Assembly: GCF_036350515.1 (NCBI RefSeq)
Contig: NZ_JAZDUE010000008.1
Span: 1 to 64,000 of the forward strand
Direction of reading: 5' to 3'
Source of the DNA: Gordonia prachuapensis
Lineage (GTDB): Bacteria; Actinomycetota; Actinomycetes; Mycobacteriales; Mycobacteriaceae
Length of the DNA stretch: 64,000 bases
Position 1 is the first letter of the stretch. Every line of letters begins with the position of its first letter. The notes beneath the pieces were generated by a model that searched no databases, was not told the origin of the DNA, and saw nothing but the letters and a program-made list of their open reading frames with translations. This document shows positions 32,221 to 41,356 of the stretch, one piece after another. A program made the translations under genes and the position numbers.

Positions 32221-34548
32221 ATGTCGAACACGTATTCAGTGCCGGTCCTGTTCGTACCCGACCTGGTCGTCCTACCGGGGATGGTTGTACCGATCCCACT
32301 CGACGACGCGGCCCAGGCGACCGTGGACGCGGCCCGGGCAGGGGAGTCCGGAAAGCTGCTGGTCGCCCCGCGCCCGGACGACCGCTATCCCACCTACGGC
32401 GTGATCGCGTCGATCGTGCAGGTGGGACGTATCCCCGGCGGCGGAACCGCCGCCGTGGTCAAGGGTGAACAGCGCGCGCACATCGGCACCGGGACGACCG
32501 GGCCGGGCGCGGCCCTGTGGGTCGAGGTCACCGAGGTCGACGACCAGCCCGTCACCGACGAGGTCAGGCACCTCGCCGCCGAGTACAAGCAGTTGGTTCT
32601 GGCGATGCTGCAGCGCCGCGAGGCGTGGCAGATCATCGACGCCGTCAACAAGCTGACCGATCCGTCGGATCTCGCCGACACCGCCGGTTACAGCTCGTGG
32701 CTCACGGACGAACAGAAGCGCCGGCTACTCGAGACCCCCGACGTCGCCGAACGTCTCACGCTGCTGACCGAGTGGACCGGTGAACACATCGCCGAGACCG
32801 AGGTCAGTGACAAGATCGCCGACGACGTCCGCAGCGGAATGGAGAAGCAGCAGAAGGAGTTCCTGCTGCGCCAGCAGCTCAACGCCATCCGCAAGGAACT
32901 CGGCGAGGACGAACCCGACGGCGCCGACGACTACCGCGGCCGCGTGGAAGCCGCCGACCTGCCCGACAACGTGCGTGAAGCCGCACTGCGCGAGGTCGGC
33001 AAGCTCGAACGCGCCAGCGACCAGTCGCCGGAGACCAGTTGGATTCGCACCTGGCTCGACACCGTGCTCGACCTGCCGTGGAGCGTGCGGACCGACGACT
33101 CCACCGACATCACGGGCGCCCGCGAGATCCTCGACGCCGACCATCACGGTCTCGACGACGTGAAGGACCGCATCGTCGAGTACCTGGCGGTGCGTGCCCG
33201 TCGTGCCGACCGCGGGCTGCAGGTCGTCGGCGGCCGCGGCTCCGGTGCCGTGATGGTGCTGGCCGGCCCGCCCGGAGTCGGTAAGACGTCCTTGGGTGAG
33301 TCCGTGGCCCGTGCCCTCGGGCGGAAGTTCGTGCGCGTCGCCCTCGGCGGTGTGCGTGACGAGGCCGAGATCCGTGGTCACCGCCGCACCTATGTCGGTG
33401 CACTCCCGGGTCGGATCGTGCGTGCCATCGGCGAAGCGGGATCGATGAATCCTGTTGTGCTGCTGGACGAGATCGACAAGGTCGGCTCCGACTACCGGGG
33501 CGACCCGGCGGCGGCACTGCTCGAGGTCCTCGACCCCGCGCAGAACCACACGTTCCGGGATCACTACCTGGATCTGGATCTCGACCTGTCCGACGTCCTG
33601 TTCCTGGCGACCGCCAACGTCATCGAGAACATCCCGTCAGCGCTGCTGGACCGGATGGAACTGGTGACCATCGACGGTTACACCGAGGACGACAAGGTGG
33701 CCATCGCCCGCGACTTCCTGCTCCCGCGGCAGGCCGACCGTGCGGCGCTGACCGCCGACGAGGTGACCGTCGCCGACGACGCGCTGCGTGAGATCGCTGC
33801 GAACTACACCCGCGAACCCGGTGTGCGACAGTTCGAACGGCTGCTCGCCAAGCTGCTCCGCAAGGCTGCGACGAACCTCGAGTCAGGGAAGGCGCAGGCT
33901 CCCGTCGTGCTCGGGGAGTCCGACCTCAAGGACTACATCGGGCGGCCGCGGTTCACCCCCGAATCGGCCGAGCGCACCGCGGTGCCCGGCGTGGCCACCG
34001 GCCTGGCGGTCACCGGCATGGGCGGCGACGTCCTGTTCATCGAGGCCAACAGCAACGCCGGCGAGGCCGGGTTGAAACTGACCGGCCAGCTCGGCGATGT
34101 GATGAAGGAGTCGGCGCAGATCGCATTGTCGTACGTGCGTGCCCACGCCGACGAACTCGGCATCGATCGGGCCACGCTGGACAAGACGATCCATGTCCAC
34201 GTGCCGGCCGGCGCGGTGCCGAAGGACGGTCCGAGTGCCGGCGTCACGATGGTCACCGCACTGGTGTCGATGGCGACCGGCCGGAAGGTGCGTGCCGACG
34301 TGGGTATGACCGGCGAGGTCACGCTCAACGGACGGGTGTTGCCGATCGGTGGGGTCAAGCAGAAACTGCTTGCCGCACAACGCAACGGCCTGTCGACCGT
34401 GTTCATCCCGCAGCGCAACGAGCCCGACCTCGACGATGTGCCCGCCGAGGTGCTCGACGCGCTCGAGCTCCGGCCGATGGTCGACGTCGCCGACATCATC
34501 ACGCAGGCGTTGGAGCCGGTCGCCGACCGTGCGGCCACGGCTGCCTGA
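32221..34548 (+). CDS. lon: ATP-dependent protease Lon
   Basis: This 775-residue protein has the full LonA order: an N-terminal substrate domain, a helical segment (EKQQKEFLLRQQLNAIRKELGE), an AAA+ module with Walker A GPPGVGKT and Walker B VVLLDEIDK, and the serine-lysine protease domain with Ser672 in KDGPSAG and Lys715 in GGVKQK. It degrades misfolded and regulatory proteins in the cytoplasm. The ATG is 4 bases after GGAGG; the TTG codon before it could only add one residue. A HAIR-like site upstream suggests membership of the HspR regulon. It diverges from the cutinase gene. Confidence 0.96.
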   Translation: MSNTYSVPVLFVPDLVVLPGMVVPIPLDDAAQATVDAARAGESGKLLVAPRPDDRYPTYGVIASIVQVGRIPGGGTAAVVKGEQRAHIGTGTTGPGAALWVEVTEVDDQPVTDEVRHLAAEYKQLVLAMLQRREAWQIIDAVNKLTDPSDLADTAGYSSWLTDEQKRRLLETPDVAERLTLLTEWTGEHIAETEVSDKIADDVRSGMEKQQKEFLLRQQLNAIRKELGEDEPDGADDYRGRVEAADLPDNVREAALREVGKLERASDQSPETSWIRTWLDTVLDLPWSVRTDDSTDITGAREILDADHHGLDDVKDRIVEYLAVRARRADRGLQVVGGRGSGAVMVLAGPPGVGKTSLGESVARALGRKFVRVALGGVRDEAEIRGHRRTYVGALPGRIVRAIGEAGSMNPVVLLDEIDKVGSDYRGDPAAALLEVLDPAQNHTFRDHYLDLDLDLSDVLFLATANVIENIPSALLDRMELVTIDGYTEDDKVAIARDFLLPRQADRAALTADEVTVADDALREIAANYTREPGVRQFERLLAKLLRKAATNLESGKAQAPVVLGESDLKDYIGRPRFTPESAERTAVPGVATGLAVTGMGGDVLFIEANSNAGEAGLKLTGQLGDVMKESAQIALSYVRAHADELGIDRATLDKTIHVHVPAGAVPKDGPSAGVTMVTALVSMATGRKVRADVGMTGEVTLNGRVLPIGGVKQKLLAAQRNGLSTVFIPQRNEPDLDDVPAEVLDALELRPMVDVADIITQALEPVADRAATAA

Positions 34549-34571
34549 AATCTGGCCGGAACCACCGCGCA

Positions 34572-34608
34572 AGCGGCCCGAGGCGACGATAATCGGCCTC
34601 GGGCCGCT
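34572..34608. terminator. Terminator hairpin after lon
   Basis: AGCGGCCCGAGGC (34572-34584) pairs perfectly with GCCTCGGGCCGCT (34596-34608) over an AT-containing 11-base loop, 24 bases after the lon stop. Confidence 0.85.
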
Positions 34609-34662
34609 CCGCGGTGTCACCTCATCGCCGGGCGGCGACCTTCGAGGCAAAGGAGCCCGGCC

Positions 34663-35019
34663 GTGACCGATCTACCCACGATCACCGATGAGCAGATGAA
34701 CGAAATGCTCTCGCACGCAAACCCGTACAGTGTGATGATCCTGAAAGCGGGACCGAAGTACGATACCGACGCCGCCGCCGCGGCGATCTGGGAACACGGA
34801 CGACGCAACTTCGCGTTGCGTGCGGCCGGGGTGCTCTCGGTGGTGCTGCCCGTCGACGACGACTCGGACATCTGCGGAATCGGCATCTTCGACCGCGACG
34901 TCGACACGACGGTCGACCTCATGAACTCCGATCCCGGTGTCGCCGCGGGCGTCTTCGAGTTCGAGGTCCATCCGGCGAGGGGATTCCCGGGCGACGGTTT
35001 GCCGGTCGCGCAGGACTGA
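34663..35019 (+). CDS. Hypothetical protein, YciI-like
   Basis: This 118-residue protein ends with FDRDVDTTVDLMNSDPGVAAGVFEFEVHPARGFPG, resembling the DP-x-V-x-AG-x-F-x-x-E-x-x-P pattern of YciI-like (dimeric ferredoxin-like) proteins. The first half lacks the usual His-Asp pair, so an enzymatic role is doubtful. The GTG start follows AAAGGAG. It is separated from lon by a terminator, so it should have its own promoter. Confidence 0.6.
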   Translation: MTDLPTITDEQMNEMLSHANPYSVMILKAGPKYDTDAAAAAIWEHGRRNFALRAAGVLSVVLPVDDDSDICGIGIFDRDVDTTVDLMNSDPGVAAGVFEFEVHPARGFPGDGLPVAQD

Positions 35020-35086
35020 CCCCTGGCTGGGCAACGTTCGCATAAGAGTCACGTGAGAAACCGGACCCACCTCTTGAGTTCACGGC

Positions 35087-36037
35087 GTGCGACCGGCGAT
35101 CCTGAAGGCTGTGCGCCACAAGACGCTCACACTCCTCTCGGCGGCCGTGTTCGCGTTCGCGGCGGTCGGACTGGCCGTGGTCACCCACGACGAAGCGGCT
35201 GCCGCGCCGGCGGCCGGCAAGAGCACCGAGCGGGTCGGCACCGGCGCGAACCCGCGCACATTCGAGATGTACCGTCCCGCAGGACTGTCCGGTCCGTCCC
35301 CGCTCGTTGTCGTGCTGCACGGCGGCTACGGCAGCGGTAGGCAGGCGGAGAACTCCTATCACTGGGACGCACAGGCCGACCGCGGCAGGTTCGTCGCCGT
35401 GTTCCCCGACGGAGTCGGACGGTCCTGGAATGCCGGCACATGCTGCGGCCCGGCGCAGCAACGCGATGTCGACGACGTCGCCTTCATCCGCGCGGTGATC
35501 GAGCGTGCCGCAGAGCTGCAGCCGATCGACCGGTCACGCGTCTTCGTCACGGGAATGTCCAACGGGGCGATGATGGCCTACCGTCTGGCCTGCGAGACCG
35601 ACCTCTTCGCCGCGGCTGCGCCGGTGGCCGGGACGCTGGTGACCGACTGCGCCGACGCCGCGCCGACATCGTTGTTGCACATCCACGGCACCGCCGACGA
35701 GTCCGTGCGCTACGGCGGCGGCCCGGGCCGGGCGCACAACATTCGCGGTACGGCGCGCGTCGACGGCGCGCCGGTGCCGCAGGCGGTCGCGACCTTTCGG
35801 CGTGCTGGTGACTGCCCAGAGCCGACAACCCGGCGGTCGGGGGAGACGATCACGTCGACCGCCGAGTGTCCCGGAGGGCGCACGGTGCAACTGATCTCGA
35901 TCGTGGGTACCGGGCACCAATGGCCCGGTGCGAGTTCGCGACCCGTCGCATCTGTCCTCCGCCCGGGCGACAGACCGTCACAGGCGCTGGACGCGACCAC
36001 CGCCATCTGGGACTTCTTCGCCGAGCACGGGCGGTAG
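35087..36037 (+). CDS. Secreted PHB-depolymerase/feruloyl-esterase-like hydrolase (LpqC-like)
   Basis: This 316-residue alpha/beta hydrolase has a signal peptide (LTLLSAAVFAFAAVGLAVV followed by Ala-rich sequence). It has oxyanion motif VVVLHGGYGSG, nucleophile Ser in GMSNGAM, acid Asp in HGTADESV and base His in GTGHQWPG. CCGPAQQRDVDDVAF is typical of the LpqC/polyhydroxybutyrate-depolymerase family. The protein is probably exported and cleaves ester polymers or feruloyl esters. No lipobox cysteine is evident, unlike mycobacterial LpqC. A GTG at 35111 is a possible shorter start. Confidence 0.87.
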   Translation: MRPAILKAVRHKTLTLLSAAVFAFAAVGLAVVTHDEAAAAPAAGKSTERVGTGANPRTFEMYRPAGLSGPSPLVVVLHGGYGSGRQAENSYHWDAQADRGRFVAVFPDGVGRSWNAGTCCGPAQQRDVDDVAFIRAVIERAAELQPIDRSRVFVTGMSNGAMMAYRLACETDLFAAAAPVAGTLVTDCADAAPTSLLHIHGTADESVRYGGGPGRAHNIRGTARVDGAPVPQAVATFRRAGDCPEPTTRRSGETITSTAECPGGRTVQLISIVGTGHQWPGASSRPVASVLRPGDRPSQALDATTAIWDFFAEHGR

Positions 36038-36042
36038 CGGAG

Positions 36043-36618
36043 TCACCGCTCCGGAAACCGAAAAATGCGTGCGATGGCCGCGCGGATCATCGGCCGAGGA
36101 AAGTTCGACGTCGCGACCAAGGTCTGCTGCTGAATCAATCCGTCGATGAGCACGACGATCAGTTCGGCCGCCCGTTCGGAACTCTGCGGAGCGTAGGCGC
36201 GCACGAACGGCTCGGTGAACCCGATGAACGCCGTCCGATTGGTGATGACCTGCTTGCGGAGCTCGGCGTCGAACTGGGCCTCGACGAGCAGCGCGTGACG
36301 CGCCCGGACGGCGCCGCGGCCCTCGTTCGACATCGCCTCGACGAAATCGGTGGTGCAGTCGAGGATGACGTCGGTCGCGGCGTTCTCCCCGGCGTCGAGG
36401 ATCGGACCGAACGTCTGAACCGCGATCGCGTACATCTGCTCGTACACCTCGGCCAGGGCGAGGGCGTTGAGACGCGATCTGGTGGGCGCGTAGTAGTTGA
36501 CGGATCCGGCCGGCAGTCCGGCTGCCTCGTCGACGGCCCGATGTGTCAGGGCCCGCAGGCCGCCGGATGCGATCACCTGGAGTGCTGCCTTTCCGAGCAG
36601 CGCCTGGCGGTCAGTCAT
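36043..36618 (-). CDS. TetR family regulator
   Basis: This 191-residue protein has an HTH within residues 5-50 (LLGKAALQVIASGGLRALTHRAVDEAAGLPAGSVNYYAPTRSRL) and a ligand domain typical of TetR. The NYY after the recognition helix is common in this subgroup. It converges with the esterase gene with 5 bases between stops. No divergent partner lies close by, so its target is unclear. Confidence 0.88.
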   Translation of the reverse strand: MTDRQALLGKAALQVIASGGLRALTHRAVDEAAGLPAGSVNYYAPTRSRLNALALAEVYEQMYAIAVQTFGPILDAGENAATDVILDCTTDFVEAMSNEGRGAVRARHALLVEAQFDAELRKQVITNRTAFIGFTEPFVRAYAPQSSERAAELIVVLIDGLIQQQTLVATSNFPRPMIRAAIARIFRFPER

Positions 36619-36978
36619 CGTCGGCCACAGTCGTCACGTTCCCCCACCCTCCGAGGTCTGCCTTGCGGAAATCGCACCGAGCCGTGGCCGGTCGGATGAG
36701 TTTAAGCGGGGCGGTGCGCGACCCGTGTGACCGCCGGGCCGAGTTGAGACGTCGCTCACATTGAGTTGGATCAGCTCAACTTTCTACTGCAGGTCGGGAA
36801 CATTCCGCCGGTCGCACCCGTTGGACACTTCGAGAAACCTGAGCGGTGTAGGCTCAACCCAGGTTGACTCCGTCGCGTGTCTTGAGTAGGACATGAGTCG
36901 GATGCACTGAAGTTCAGGTTTCGAGAGAACTCGGATCGAGACGCACTGGGTGCAGACCCATGAACTAGGAGGAAATAC
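36619..36978 (+). promoter_or_regulatory. dnaK promoter region with HAIR site
   Basis: This 360-base gap holds no credible gene. ATTGAGT (36760-36766), 7 bases and GCTCAAC (36774-36780) form a good HAIR inverted repeat. TTGACT (36864-36869) with TAGGAC 17 bases later (36887-36892) is a plausible vegetative promoter, and CTTGAGT (36881-36887) is a HAIR half-site overlapping that -10. TCAACC-CA-GGTTGA (36854-36867) is a further small palindrome over the -35. AGGAGG precedes the dnaK ATG. Confidence 0.7.
36760..36780 (+). promoter_or_regulatory. HAIR element (HspR operator)
   Basis: ATTGAGT-N7-GCTCAAC matches CTTGAGT-N7-ACTCAAG at 11 of 14 positions with two self-complementary 6-base cores (TTGAGT/GCTCAA). 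HspR, encoded at the end of this operon, should bind it with DnaK as co-repressor, giving feedback control. Confidence 0.75.
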
Positions 36979-38838
36979 ATGTCTCGTGCAGTTGGAATCG
37001 ACCTCGGTACCACCAACTCGGTGGTCTCCGTGCTCGAAGGCGGCGAAGCCGCCGTCATCGCCAACGCCGAAGGCTCCCGCACGACCCCGTCGGTCGTCGC
37101 GTTTGCGCGCAACGGCGAGGTCCTGGTCGGGCAGCCGGCAAAGAACCAGGCGGTCACCAACGTCGACCGCACCATCCGGTCGGTCAAGCGCCACATGGGC
37201 GAGGGCGACTGGTCCGTCGAGATCGATGACAAGAAGTACACCCCGCAGGAGATCAGCGCCCGCACGCTGCAGAAGCTGAAGCGCGACGCGGAGTCCTACC
37301 TGGGCGAGGACGTGACCGACGCGGTCATCACCGTGCCGGCCTACTTCAACGACGCCCAGCGTCAGGCCACCAAGGAAGCCGGCCAGATCGCCGGCCTCAA
37401 CGTGCTGCGCATCGTCAACGAGCCCACCGCCGCGGCGCTTGCCTACGGCCTGGACAAGGGCGAGAGCGAACAGACCATCCTGGTGTTCGACCTCGGTGGC
37501 GGTACCTTCGACGTCTCGCTGCTGGAGATCGGCGACGGTGTCGTCGAGGTCCGCGCGACCTCCGGTGACAACCACCTCGGTGGTGACGACTGGGATCAGC
37601 GCATCGTCGACTGGCTCGTCGACAAGTTCAAGAGCCAGAACGGCATCGACCTGACCAAGGACAAGATGGCCATGCAGCGTCTGCGTGAGGCTGCGGAAAA
37701 GGCCAAGATCGAGCTGTCTGCTTCGCAGAGCACGTCGATCAATCTGCCCTACATCACCGTCGACGCCGAGAAGAACCCGCTGTTCCTCGATGAGCAGCTC
37801 TCGCGTAGCGAGTTCCAGAAGATCACCTCGGACCTGCTCGAGCGCACCCGTTCGCCGTTCCAGGCGGTCATCAAGGACGCCGGCATCGCTGTCGGCGACA
37901 TCGACCACGTGGTGCTCGTCGGCGGTTCGACCCGTATGCCTGCCGTCACCGAGCTGGTGAAGGAACTGACCGGCGGGCAGGAGCCCAACAAGGGCGTCAA
38001 CCCGGACGAGGTCGTCGCCGTGGGCGCGGCCCTGCAGGCCGGCGTGCTGCGCGGCGAGGTCAAGGATGTGCTGCTGCTCGACGTCACCCCGCTGAGCCTC
38101 GGTATCGAGACCAAGGGCGGCGTGATGCACAAGCTGATCGAGCGCAACACCACCATCCCGACCAAGCGGTCGGAGACCTACACCACCGCCGAGGACAACC
38201 AGCCGTCGGTGCAGATCCAGGTCTATCAGGGTGAGCGCGAGATCGCCTCGCACAACAAGCTGCTCGGCTCGTTCGAGCTCGGCGGCATCGCCCCGGCGCC
38301 GCAGGGTGTCCCGCAGATCGAGGTGACCTTCGACATCGACGCCAACGGCATCGTGCACGTCACCGCGAAGGACAAGGGCACCGGCAAGGAGAACTCCATC
38401 CGCATCCAGGAGGGCTCGGGCCTGAGCAAGGACGAGATCGACCGGATGATCAAGGACGCCGAGGCACACGCCGACGAGGACCGTCAGCGTCGCGAGGAGG
38501 CCGAGACCCGCAACCAGGCCGAGTCGCTGGTCAACCAGACCGAGAAGTTCCTCAAGGACAACGAGGACAAGGTTCCCGGCGAGGTCAAGGACAAGGTCAA
38601 CGCGGCCATCTCCGAGGCACAGGAAGCGCTGAAGGGCACCGACATCGCGGCCATCAAGAGCGCGGTGGAGAAGCTCTCGGCCGAGTCGCAGGAGATGGGT
38701 CAGGCAATTTACGCCGCATCGGCCGCCGAGTCGCCCAACGGCGACGCACCCGAGGGTGAGTCGGCCGGTGGCGACAACGACGTCGTCGACGCCGAGGTGG
38801 TCGACGAGCCGTCGAACACCAGCGGGGACAACAAGTGA
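36979..38838 (+). CDS. dnaK: Molecular chaperone DnaK (Hsp70)
   Basis: This 619-residue Hsp70 has the N-terminal ATPase signatures VGIDLGTTNSVVSVLEGG and VFDLGGGTFDVSLLEIGDG, VVLVGGSTRMPAV, the substrate-binding domain and an acidic C-terminal tail. It folds and protects proteins with GrpE and DnaJ and also acts with HspR as co-repressor. AGGAGG precedes the ATG. The grpE GTG overlaps its stop codon, so translation is coupled. A long antisense frame opposite it is a codon-bias shadow. Confidence 0.98.
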   Translation: MSRAVGIDLGTTNSVVSVLEGGEAAVIANAEGSRTTPSVVAFARNGEVLVGQPAKNQAVTNVDRTIRSVKRHMGEGDWSVEIDDKKYTPQEISARTLQKLKRDAESYLGEDVTDAVITVPAYFNDAQRQATKEAGQIAGLNVLRIVNEPTAAALAYGLDKGESEQTILVFDLGGGTFDVSLLEIGDGVVEVRATSGDNHLGGDDWDQRIVDWLVDKFKSQNGIDLTKDKMAMQRLREAAEKAKIELSASQSTSINLPYITVDAEKNPLFLDEQLSRSEFQKITSDLLERTRSPFQAVIKDAGIAVGDIDHVVLVGGSTRMPAVTELVKELTGGQEPNKGVNPDEVVAVGAALQAGVLRGEVKDVLLLDVTPLSLGIETKGGVMHKLIERNTTIPTKRSETYTTAEDNQPSVQIQVYQGEREIASHNKLLGSFELGGIAPAPQGVPQIEVTFDIDANGIVHVTAKDKGTGKENSIRIQEGSGLSKDEIDRMIKDAEAHADEDRQRREEAETRNQAESLVNQTEKFLKDNEDKVPGEVKDKVNAAISEAQEALKGTDIAAIKSAVEKLSAESQEMGQAIYAASAAESPNGDAPEGESAGGDNDVVDAEVVDEPSNTSGDNK

Positions 38839-39476
38839 CCGCTGGGGAGCCGGAAGGCGCACGCGAGCAGGAACCGGTCACGGTGACCGATCGTCGCCGC
38901 ATCGACCCCGAAACGGGTGAGGTGCGCGAGGATCCGGCCGCCGGGCCGGGCCCGGCCGACGCCGAACCGGACACCGAGGTGACCGCAAACGGCGCAGAAG
39001 CCGAACCGGAGATCCCCGACGTCGCCGACGAGCGGGTCGCCGAGCTCACCGCCGATCTGCAGCGTGAGCGTGCCCAGTTCGCCAACTTCCGTCGGCGTGC
39101 CGCCGAGGAGAAGCAGGGCTCGGTGACCTACGGCAAGCAGTTGCTCATCGACAAGCTGCTGCCGGTCCTCGACGATCTCGACCGTGCCCGCGAGCACGGC
39201 GACCTCGACGCGGGGCCGCTGCGCAGCGTCGCCGACAAACTGGCCGGCGCTCTGTCGGCGGAAGGGCTCACCAAGTTCGGTGAACCCGGCGACGTGTTCG
39301 ACCCCGAACTGCACGAAGCCGTTCAGCACGAGGGTGACGGGGCGGAGCCGGTGATCGGCGCGGTGTACCGCACCGGGTATCGGCTCGGCGACAAGGTCAT
39401 CCGTCACGCGATGGTCACGGTGACCGATCCGGTCGATGTAGCCGGCGATCCGGCCGAACAGACTGGTGCACAATAA
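38835..39476 (+). CDS. grpE: Nucleotide exchange factor GrpE
   Basis: This 213-residue protein has an acidic, Pro-rich disordered N-terminus, a coiled-coil (ELTADLQRERAQFANFRRRAAEEKQ) and the C-terminal beta domain with FDPELHEAVQHEGDG. It releases ADP from DnaK. The GTG start overlaps the dnaK TGA. The next gene, dnaJ, is unusually far away (254 bases) because repeats have filled the gap. Confidence 0.96.
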   Translation: MTAGEPEGAREQEPVTVTDRRRIDPETGEVREDPAAGPGPADAEPDTEVTANGAEAEPEIPDVADERVAELTADLQRERAQFANFRRRAAEEKQGSVTYGKQLLIDKLLPVLDDLDRAREHGDLDAGPLRSVADKLAGALSAEGLTKFGEPGDVFDPELHEAVQHEGDGAEPVIGAVYRTGYRLGDKVIRHAMVTVTDPVDVAGDPAEQTGAQ

Positions 39477-39499
39477 GCGCACTGGTCACTCCGCTCACC

Positions 39500-39661
39500 C
39501 CGCTCCCTGAGGAGCGAGGGGCGGCGACCCACCCGCTCCCTGAGGAGCGAGGAGGGGCGACCCACCCGCTCCCTGAGGAGCGAGGAGCGCTAGCGACGAG
39601 TGTCACGAAGGGGCGGACCCTTCGTGACGGACCTCCGCTAGCGCTCCGGCCCTCCTCAGGG
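39500..39661. repeat. Tandem and palindromic repeats in the grpE-dnaJ gap
   Basis: CCGCTCCCTGAGGAGCGAGG begins three times, at 39500, 39533 and 39566, as a 33-bp tandem unit. The last unit runs into a palindrome: from 39571 the left arm reads through GGAGCGCTAGCGACGAG, its inner stem GTCACGAAGGG (39602-39612) pairs with CCCTTCGTGAC (39618-39628), and the right arm ends CCTCCTCAGGG at 39661. A related copy lies at 54550-54593. The inner hairpin may attenuate transcription into dnaJ. Confidence 0.8.
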
Positions 39662-39730
39662 ATCGGGGTACACAACTTCATCCACACAACTTCATCCAGA
39701 CAACTGAGATACCGAAGGAGGTGACGTCTG

Positions 39731-40936
39731 ATGGCTCCACAACGAGAGTGGCTCGAACGCGACTTCTATCAGGACCTCGGCGTTGCTTCTGACGCTTCGA
39801 CCGAGGACATCCAGAAGGCCTACCGCAAGCTCGCCAACGAGCTGCACCCGGACAAGAATCCCGGCAACACCGAGGCCGAGGACCGCTTCAAGCGGGTGTC
39901 CGAGGCCAAGAGCGTGCTGTCGGACCCGGAGAAGCGCAAAGAGTACGACGAGACCCGCGCCATGTTCGCCGGCGGACGATTCCGCGGCGGCGGCAATGGT
40001 TTCCCGGGTGGCGGCTTCCCCGGCGGCGGAGGAACCCACTACACGTCCACGACGGGTGCCGACTTCAACATCGGTGACCTGTTCGGCGGCGGTGGCGCCG
40101 GCGGCGGTGAATCCACCGGCGGGTTCGGCGACCTCTTCGAGGGCCTGTTCAACCGCGGCACGCGATCGTCGACGGCGACACGCCCGAAACGCGGCAACGA
40201 CCTCGAGACCGAGACCACGCTGACCTTCAAGGACGCGGCGATGGGCACGACCGTGCCACTCCGCGTCACCAGCCCCGCACCGTGCACGACCTGTCACGGC
40301 AGTGGCGCCAAGCCCGGCACGAGTCCGCGGGTCTGCCCGAACTGCAACGGTTCCGGATTCGTCAGCCGCAACCAGGGGGCGTTCGGTTTCAGCGAACCGT
40401 GCCAGGACTGCCAGGGCACCGGATCGCGGATCGACGATCCGTGCACCGACTGCGACGGCAGCGGCGTCAAGGTGCGTGCCCGCACCATCAACGTCCGCAT
40501 CCCCGCCGGCGTCGAAGACGGACAACGCATCCGGCTCGCCGGACAAGGCGAAGCCGGTCGACGCGGAGCACCGTCGGGCGACTTGTACGTCGTCGTGCAC
40601 GTCACGCCGGACAAGGTGTTCAGCCGCAGCGGCAACGACCTCAAGGTGCAGCTGCCGGTCAGCATCTCCGAACTCGTGCTCGGCGCGACCGTGTCGGTCC
40701 CGACTCTCGACGGCAGCGTCGGGGTCAAGATCCCCGCCAACACCACCGACGGCCGCACCCTGCGTGTCCGGGGCCGCGGTGTCCCGAAGCGTTCGGGTGG
40801 CGCGGGTGACCTGCTCGTGACGGTCAAGGTCGCTGTACCGCCGAAGCTCGACGACGCCGCGGTCGAGGCCATGCGTCAGTACGCGGCCGCGGAGAAGGCA
40901 GCCGGATTCGATCCGCGCGCCGGGTGGGGGCGATGA
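39731..40936 (+). CDS. dnaJ: Co-chaperone DnaJ (Hsp40)
   Basis: This 401-residue type I Hsp40 has a J domain with HPD at residues 39-41, a Gly/Phe-rich linker (about 78-145), four zinc-finger CxxCxGxG repeats (CHGSG, CNGSG, CQGTG, CDGSG; about 183-245) and two beta-sandwich domains. It delivers clients to DnaK and stimulates its ATPase. AAGGAGGTGA precedes the ATG. Its stop overlaps the hspR start in ATGA. Confidence 0.97.
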   Translation: MAPQREWLERDFYQDLGVASDASTEDIQKAYRKLANELHPDKNPGNTEAEDRFKRVSEAKSVLSDPEKRKEYDETRAMFAGGRFRGGGNGFPGGGFPGGGGTHYTSTTGADFNIGDLFGGGGAGGGESTGGFGDLFEGLFNRGTRSSTATRPKRGNDLETETTLTFKDAAMGTTVPLRVTSPAPCTTCHGSGAKPGTSPRVCPNCNGSGFVSRNQGAFGFSEPCQDCQGTGSRIDDPCTDCDGSGVKVRARTINVRIPAGVEDGQRIRLAGQGEAGRRGAPSGDLYVVVHVTPDKVFSRSGNDLKVQLPVSISELVLGATVSVPTLDGSVGVKIPANTTDGRTLRVRGRGVPKRSGGAGDLLVTVKVAVPPKLDDAAVEAMRQYAAAEKAAGFDPRAGWGR

Positions 40937-41331
40937 GGATGGCCACCTACGACGACGATGCTGCGGCGACCTTTATGATCTCGGTCGCCGCGCAACTCGC
41001 CGGCATGCATGCGCAGACCCTGCGCACCTATGACCGGCTCGGCCTGGTCACCCCGCAACGCACCAGCGGCGGCGGCCGGCGGTACTCCGCCCGGGACGTC
41101 GAGGTGCTGCGTGAGATCCAGCGCCTGTCCCAGGAGGAGGGCGTCAACCTCGCCGGCATCAAGCGCATCATCGACCTGGAGAACCAGGTCGATGCGCTGC
41201 AACAACGGGTCCGCGAATTGCAGGCCGAGGTCGACAACGCGCCCGTGCGGCGCGGCGGCGAACTGGTCCCCGTGCCCCGCACGAGCGCGCTGGTGGTCTG
41301 GCAGCCCCGGCGCAAGCGCACCACCGACTGA
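40933..41331 (+). CDS. hspR: Heat-shock repressor HspR (MerR family)
   Basis: This 132-residue MerR-type regulator has the winged helix ISVAAQLAGMHAQTLRTYDRLGLVTPQRTSGGGRRYS and a dimerising coiled coil (RIIDLENQVDALQQRVRELQAEV). HspR binds HAIR sites with DnaK and represses the dnaK operon, clpB and, in some species, lon. Translation is coupled to dnaJ by an ATGA overlap; a second Met lies two codons downstream. A structured 3' region follows. Confidence 0.95.
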   Translation: MRMATYDDDAAATFMISVAAQLAGMHAQTLRTYDRLGLVTPQRTSGGGRRYSARDVEVLREIQRLSQEEGVNLAGIKRIIDLENQVDALQQRVRELQAEVDNAPVRRGGELVPVPRTSALVVWQPRRKRTTD

Positions 41332-41356
41332 GTCGAGGGTGCGGCCGCCCTGGCCG

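Noticed and set aside
36784..38862. A 692-codon open frame antisense to dnaK
   Set aside because: It mirrors dnaK codon bias in a GC-rich genome, has strongly skewed composition (Leu, Val, Gly, Asp) with no domain, and lacks a ribosome site. dnaK on the other strand is certain.
39500..39598. CRISPR-like array
   Set aside because: The three 33-bp units are contiguous with no unique spacers, and no cas genes are present.
39415..39687. A 90-codon minus-strand frame in the grpE-dnaJ gap
   Set aside because: Its Ser/Gly/Arg repeats are translations of the 33-bp DNA repeat and not a protein family.
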